From Actinoplanes italicus (GTDB lineage Bacteria; Actinomycetota; Actinomycetes; Mycobacteriales; Micromonosporaceae), in contig NZ_PVMZ01000017.1 of NCBI RefSeq assembly GCF_003001815.1, positions 186,001 to 250,000 on the forward strand: 64,000 bases of DNA. The letters are read 5' to 3'. The position numbers and the translations under genes are program-made. Shown here piece by piece: positions 60,425 to 64,000 of this stretch. Every line of letters begins with the position of its first letter. The stretch's first letter is position 1. The notes under the pieces were generated by a model. That model was not told the DNA's origin. It saw only the letters and a list, made by a program, of their open reading frames with translations, and did no database searches.

Positions 60425-61432
60425 TCAGTTCTGGGCGTGATGATCGTTGGACGAAGAGGCGCGGAGGCTGCCCGCGTGGGCCTTCAGCGACGGGTCGCGC
60501 GACGACTTGATGAGGCTGGCGACCGTGGTGACGATCAGGATGCCGATGATCACCGTGAGGGAGACAGGCGTCGAGACCTCGGGGACCGACTCGTTGATGT
60601 CCTTGTGGGCCCAGTGCAGGATCAGCTTGACGCCGATGAACGCGAGGATCAGCGACAGGCCGGTGGACAGGTAGACGAGGCGGTCGAGCAGGCCCTTGAC
60701 CAGGAAGAACAGGGCTCGCAGGCCAAGCAGGGCGAAGGCGTTCGCGACGAAGACGATGTACGCCGACTCGGTCACGCCGAACACCGCGGGAATCGAGTCG
60801 AGTGCGAACAGCAGGTCGGTGCCGCCGATGGCCAGGAGCACCAGGAACAGCGGGGTGACCATGCGCTTGCCGTCGATGCGGGTGATCATCTTGCCCTCGA
60901 CGTAGTCCTCGGTCACCGGCAGGAAGCGGCGACCGGCCTTGACAAGCGCGTTCTCGCCGACGTCGGGATCCTCGTCACGGTGTCGGAAGAGCTGCACCGC
61001 GGTGTAAAGAAGGATCAGGCCGAAGACCAGGAACATGAACGAGAAGGCGCTAAGCAGGGCGGCGCCGAGCACGATGAAGATCACCCGGAGGATCAGAGCG
61101 ATGATGATCCCGAAGGTGAGCACCTCCTGCTGGTAGCGCTCGGGCACGGCGAACGTGGTCATGATGATGACGAAGACGAACAGATTGTCGACTGACAGGC
61201 TTTTCTCGACGATGTACCCGGCGAAGTACTCGGTACCGAAGTCCCAGCCGTAGACACTCCCGAAGACGACGCCGAAGATGATGGCGACGGCGATGTAGAA
61301 GATCGACCAGGCGGCGGCTTCACGGAAGCCGACGACGTGTGGACGGAGCACCCCGAGAGTCAAATCGAGGGCGAGCAGGGCGACGATGACACCGATAGTG
61401 ACGATCCACCCCAGCGCGGAGACCTCAAGCAT
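60425..61432 (-). CDS. TerC/Alx-family membrane protein
   Basis: A 335-aa protein with about nine helices: YIVEKSLSVDNLFVFVIIM (the DN-containing TerC motif), FLVLLAIGGTDLLFALDSIPAVFGVT (the second acidic motif, DSIPA) and FVANAFALLGLRALFFLV. TerC/Alx proteins move manganese or aid metal loading of exported proteins. There is no room for a yybP-ykoY manganese riboswitch: only 47 bp separate it from the upstream dioxygenase gene on the same strand. Confidence 0.92.
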   Translation of the reverse strand: MLEVSALGWIVTIGVIVALLALDLTLGVLRPHVVGFREAAAWSIFYIAVAIIFGVVFGSVYGWDFGTEYFAGYIVEKSLSVDNLFVFVIIMTTFAVPERYQQEVLTFGIIIALILRVIFIVLGAALLSAFSFMFLVFGLILLYTAVQLFRHRDEDPDVGENALVKAGRRFLPVTEDYVEGKMITRIDGKRMVTPLFLVLLAIGGTDLLFALDSIPAVFGVTESAYIVFVANAFALLGLRALFFLVKGLLDRLVYLSTGLSLILAFIGVKLILHWAHKDINESVPEVSTPVSLTVIIGILIVTTVASLIKSSRDPSLKAHAGSLRASSSNDHHAQN

Positions 61433-61479
61433 GCTTCACAGGATCTCCAAAGATTCTGCAAACATCCTGAGAAGCGGCC

Positions 61480-62247
61480 TCATCCCACCAGGAAAGAACG
61501 TTTCGCGAGGCCCATCCAGAAGCCGTCGATAGGCTGCGCCGGCGCCTGACCGGGGTCCTGGGATGCACCCAGGGTGAGGAACATCGGCGCGAAGTGCTCG
61601 ATGGTCGGATGTGCGTACGGCATGCCGGGAGCGCGCTCACGGAAGTCGGCCAGTTCGTCGACGGCTCCGCGAGCCAGGGTCTCGGCGGTCCAGGCGTCGA
61701 ACTCGCGTGACCAGCCGGGCGCGGCCGCGTCGGGGCGCCAGTCGCGCAGGAACGGCAGGCCGTGGGTGGTGAACCCGGAGCCGATGATGAGCACGTCCTC
61801 GTCGCGCAGCGGGGCCAGCCGGCGGCCCAGGTCGAGCAGGGCGTCGGGCTCGAGGGTCGGCAGCGACATCTGCAGGACGGGAATGTCGGCGTTGGGGTAC
61901 ATGACGGTGAGCGGCACATACGCTCCGTGATCAAGACCGCGTGTGGTGCGGGCCACTGTCTGGTGATCGGGCATGAGGGCGGCGACCCGGTCGGCCAGGG
62001 CGGGTGCGCCTGGCGCCCCGTACTGCACCTCGTAGTAGCGCTGCGCGAAACCGCCGAAGTCGTACACGAGCGGCACGGTGTCGGTGGCGCCGAGCATCAG
62101 CGGCGCGGACTCCCAGTGTGCCGAGGCCACGAGGATCGCTTTCGGTCGCGGCAGGTCGGCGGCGAGCTCCTGTAGCTGCGCCACCCACGTGGCGTCATCG
62201 ACCAGCGGCGGGGCGCCGTGGCTGAGGAAGAGGGCGGGCATCGACAT
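61480..62247 (-). CDS. DODA-type extradiol ring-opening dioxygenase (LigB-like)
   Basis: A 255-aa enzyme from ATG 62247 (GGAGG upstream): MPALFLSHGAPPL, VASAHWESAPL, RGLDHGAYVPLTVMYP and IGSGFTTHGLPFL supply the conserved His residues of the 4,5-DOPA dioxygenase group. It would open a catechol ring with non-heme iron or zinc. Actinobacterial copies are usually controlled by a neighbouring MarR protein. None is seen here, but a TTGAAGCTTCAA palindrome lies 12 nt upstream of the start. Confidence 0.88.
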   Translation of the reverse strand: MSMPALFLSHGAPPLVDDATWVAQLQELAADLPRPKAILVASAHWESAPLMLGATDTVPLVYDFGGFAQRYYEVQYGAPGAPALADRVAALMPDHQTVARTTRGLDHGAYVPLTVMYPNADIPVLQMSLPTLEPDALLDLGRRLAPLRDEDVLIIGSGFTTHGLPFLRDWRPDAAAPGWSREFDAWTAETLARGAVDELADFRERAPGMPYAHPTIEHFAPMFLTLGASQDPGQAPAQPIDGFWMGLAKRSFLVG

Positions 62248-62258
62248 GGCTGCCTCCG

Positions 62259-62318
62259 TTGAAGCTTCAAGTATTTGTATCCTCAGCGTACGCCGGTTTA
62301 GTTGTAGCCGCAACTAAA
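62259..62318. promoter_or_regulatory. Two palindromic operators between the dioxygenase and iolB
   Basis: TTGAAGCTTCAA (62259-62270, perfect) and TTTAGTTG-TAGCCG-CAACTAAA (62297-62318, perfect 8-bp arms). Both resemble MarR-type sites. TTGACG at 62325-62330 may be a -35 for the iol side. The remaining gap to 62583 contains GGCAGCAGAGCGAG repeats (62506-62559). Confidence 0.55.
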
Positions 62319-62583
62319 TCCGGTATTGACGCGGCGAGGGTCCCGTAATTACATCGAAACCAGGCCCGAACCCAGCGTCGCCGGTCCGTTACCGCTGGGT
62401 GACCCAGGCGAAGGGACCGCGCATGACCCCTCGAGGCGGCGATGCGCTCCGTCTACGTTGCCGGAGCGATCGCCGCCTCGCGGCAGGGGCGGCAGCAAAG
62501 AGGGCGGCAGCAGAGCGAGCGGCAGCAGAGCGAGTGGCAGAGGCGGCACCAGAGCGAGTGGCAGAGGCGCGGGAAGACAGCCC

Positions 62584-63468
62584 ATGACCCGGGTCAACCC
62601 GCTCGTTCCCCGGGGCAGCTCGGCCGAACGGCCCTTCGACGTCGTGGTCACCCCTGAGAACGCCGGCTGGGAATACAGCAGCCTGCGCGTGGTCCACCTG
62701 CCGGTCGGCGGGCGGGTCCGCTTCCCCACCGGGTGCGACGAGATGCTGGTGGTGCCCCTGGCCGGCGGCTGCGACGTGGCCTGCGACGACGAGCGGCTCA
62801 CCCTGACCGGCCGCCGATCGGTGTTCTCCCGGGTCACCGACTTCGCCTACCTGCCACGCGGGACCCAGGTGACTCTGCGGGCCCCGAACGGGGGACGTTT
62901 CGCGCTGCCGGCCGCCCGCGCCGACCGCACGCTGCCGTTCCGCTACGGCGCCGCCGAGGACGTCCCGGTCGAGCTGCGCGGCGCCGGCCAGGCCAGCCGC
63001 CAGGTCAACAACCTTTGCACCCCCGACACGTTCGAGACCGACCGGCTGATCGCCTGCGAGGTGCTCACCCCGGGCGGCAACTGGTCGTCCTACCCGCCGC
63101 ACAAGCACGACGAGCAGGGCGACGGCGAGTGCAGCCTGGAGGAGATCTACTACTTCGAGGTGGCCGGCTCCCCGGCCGGCGGGCACGGCTGCGGCTACCA
63201 GCGGGTCTACGGCCACCCGGACCGTCCGATCGACGTCTGCGCCGAGGTGCGCAGCGGCGACGTCGTGCTCATCCCGTACGGCTGGCACGGCCCGTCGATG
63301 GCCGCGCCCGGTTACGACCTGTACTACCTGAACGTGATGGCCGGCCCCGGTGAGCGGCGCTGGCTGGTCCGTGACGACCCGGCGCACGGCTGGGTGCGCG
63401 GACGCTGGGCCGCCGAACGGGTCGACTCGCGGCTGCCCCTCACCTCAGTACGCGAAAAGAGGCGATAG
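62584..63468 (+). CDS. iolB: 5-deoxy-glucuronate isomerase
   Basis: A 294-aa bicupin protein: FDVVVTPENAGWEYSSLRVV, QVNNLCTPDTFETDRLIACEV, the metal-site region GGNWSSYPPHKHDE, SLEEIYYFEV, GDVVLIPYGWHGPSMAAPGY and DLYYLNVMAGP. This is a complete IolB, which converts 5-deoxy-glucuronate to 2-deoxy-5-keto-gluconate in myo-inositol breakdown. The reading frame continues far upstream through repeats, but ATG 62584 (MTRVNPLVPRG) fits the family N-terminus. Followed by iolD. Confidence 0.93.
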   Translation: MTRVNPLVPRGSSAERPFDVVVTPENAGWEYSSLRVVHLPVGGRVRFPTGCDEMLVVPLAGGCDVACDDERLTLTGRRSVFSRVTDFAYLPRGTQVTLRAPNGGRFALPAARADRTLPFRYGAAEDVPVELRGAGQASRQVNNLCTPDTFETDRLIACEVLTPGGNWSSYPPHKHDEQGDGECSLEEIYYFEVAGSPAGGHGCGYQRVYGHPDRPIDVCAEVRSGDVVLIPYGWHGPSMAAPGYDLYYLNVMAGPGERRWLVRDDPAHGWVRGRWAAERVDSRLPLTSVREKRR

Positions 63469-63508
63469 TGCGCGGTGAAAAGGTGACAGTGCGCGGGGAG
63501 TGCCGAGC

Positions 63509-64000
63509 GTGAAGCAGCGGCTCACGGTCGGTCAGGCCGTGGTGCGTTTCCTGGCGAACCAGTGGACCGAACGCGACGGCGTCGAGCAGCGGGCGGTCGC
63601 CGGGTTCCTCGGTGTCCTGGGGCACGGCAACGTGGCCGGAATCGGTCAGGCGCTGCTGCAGGCTCAGCGCACGGGATCGCCCGACATGCCGTTCCGGGTG
63701 TCCCGTAACGAGCAGGCCATGGTGCATACGGCCACCGGTTACGCGCGGATGCGCAACCGTCTGTCGGCGATGGCCTGCACCGCCTCGATCGGTCCCGGCT
63801 CGACGAACATGCTCACCGGCGCGGCCCTGGCCACGGTCAGCCGGCTGCCGGTCCTGCTGCTGCCGTCGGACGGTTTCGTGTCCCGGCTCAGCAGCCCGGT
63901 CCTGCAGGAACTGGAGGATCCGCGGGCCGGTGACGTCTCGGTCAACGACGCGTTCCGGCCGCTGTCGCGGTTCTTCGACCGCGTCCAGCGGCCCGAGCAG
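63509..64000 (+). CDS. iolD: 3D-trihydroxycyclohexane-1,2-dione hydrolase, cut by the window end
   Basis: The first 164 residues of a thiamine diphosphate enzyme: LTVGQAVVRFLANQWTERDG, GFLGVLGHGNVAGIGQALLQ, RNEQAMVHTATGYARMRNRL and ASIGPGSTNMLTGAALATVS. This is the IolD N-terminal (acetohydroxyacid-synthase-like) domain, next after IolB in inositol operons. GTG 63509 has GGGGAG 8 nt upstream. The frame is open to base 64000. Confidence 0.92.
   Translation, partial: MKQRLTVGQAVVRFLANQWTERDGVEQRAVAGFLGVLGHGNVAGIGQALLQAQRTGSPDMPFRVSRNEQAMVHTATGYARMRNRLSAMACTASIGPGSTNMLTGAALATVSRLPVLLLPSDGFVSRLSSPVLQELEDPRAGDVSVNDAFRPLSRFFDRVQRPEQ

Noticed and set aside
60425..61480. yybP-ykoY manganese riboswitch before terC
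   Set aside because: Only 47 bp separate terC from the upstream gene on the same strand, too short for the element.
62326..62583. N-terminal extension of IolB
   Set aside because: The frame is open upstream, but it is low-complexity Arg/Gly/Ser from short repeats and would add 86 residues absent from IolB; ATG 62584 gives the family length.

Overview
This is a 64-kb piece of a high-GC actinobacterial chromosome. GC-rich third codon positions, frequent GTG and TTG starts, CBM/DUF1996 exoproteins, a MurJ flippase, DUF2277, DUF6230/DUF6114 and DUF6343 proteins, and many short orphan regulators all suggest Micromonosporaceae, most like Actinoplanes. The genus is inferred from gene content, not proven. 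I saw no rRNA, tRNA, integrase, transposase, prophage or CRISPR array.

Layout. 1-11.8 kb: a secreted carbohydrate-binding/hydrolase locus. It holds three DUF1996 exoproteins (one CBM6-type and cut by the window edge, two CBM32-type), one large two-barrel glycosidase, a small lipoprotein and two LacI regulators. Shared palindromes and operators sit in front of three of these genes. 11.8-25.9 kb: a class V aminotransferase, a secreted protein behind a structured leader, a TetM/OtrA-like ribosomal protection protein with an overlapping leader ORF, MurJ, a GGDEF protein, an XRE regulator/FAD oxidoreductase pair, the DUF6230-DUF6114 pair and an orphan CHASE3 histidine kinase. 26.3-34.3 kb: a molybdenum hydroxylase with its FeS and Mo subunits fused, a DHFR-like reductase, a HIT protein, a lactate-permease-type transporter, an AraC regulator and a DUF2000 protein. 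34.4-38.6 kb: a complete ChvE/GguAB-type sugar ABC importer behind a cluster of GTTAC/GTAAC motifs.

38.7-45.2 kb: a PPOX-fold protein and a methyltransferase, then a minus-strand run of ricin-lectin membrane protein, GT4 glycosyltransferase, methyltransferase and an (alpha/alpha)6-type protein. Several minisatellites interrupt this run. 45.2-55.9 kb: a MerR/VIT-VWA pair behind a double palindrome, a secreted metalloprotease, an ABC exporter with a tightly coupled 40-codon ORF between its two subunits, a divergent two-component system, an S66 peptidase and a DUF6343 protein. 56-62.2 kb: an APC permease with a very long disordered tail, a 42/41-bp minisatellite, a CPBP protease, TerC and a DODA-type dioxygenase. 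62.6-64 kb: the start of a myo-inositol catabolic operon (iolB, iolD).

How the parts work together. The LacI-controlled exoproteins look like a glycan-degrading set. The sugar importer and the iol genes give uptake and catabolism of carbohydrate or inositol. Many intergenic regions carry tandem repeats. A dispersed 47-nt imperfect palindrome (four copies, exactly equal length) and a 45-bp inverted duplication of kinase coding sequence are the clearest repeat structures that gene calling does not explain.
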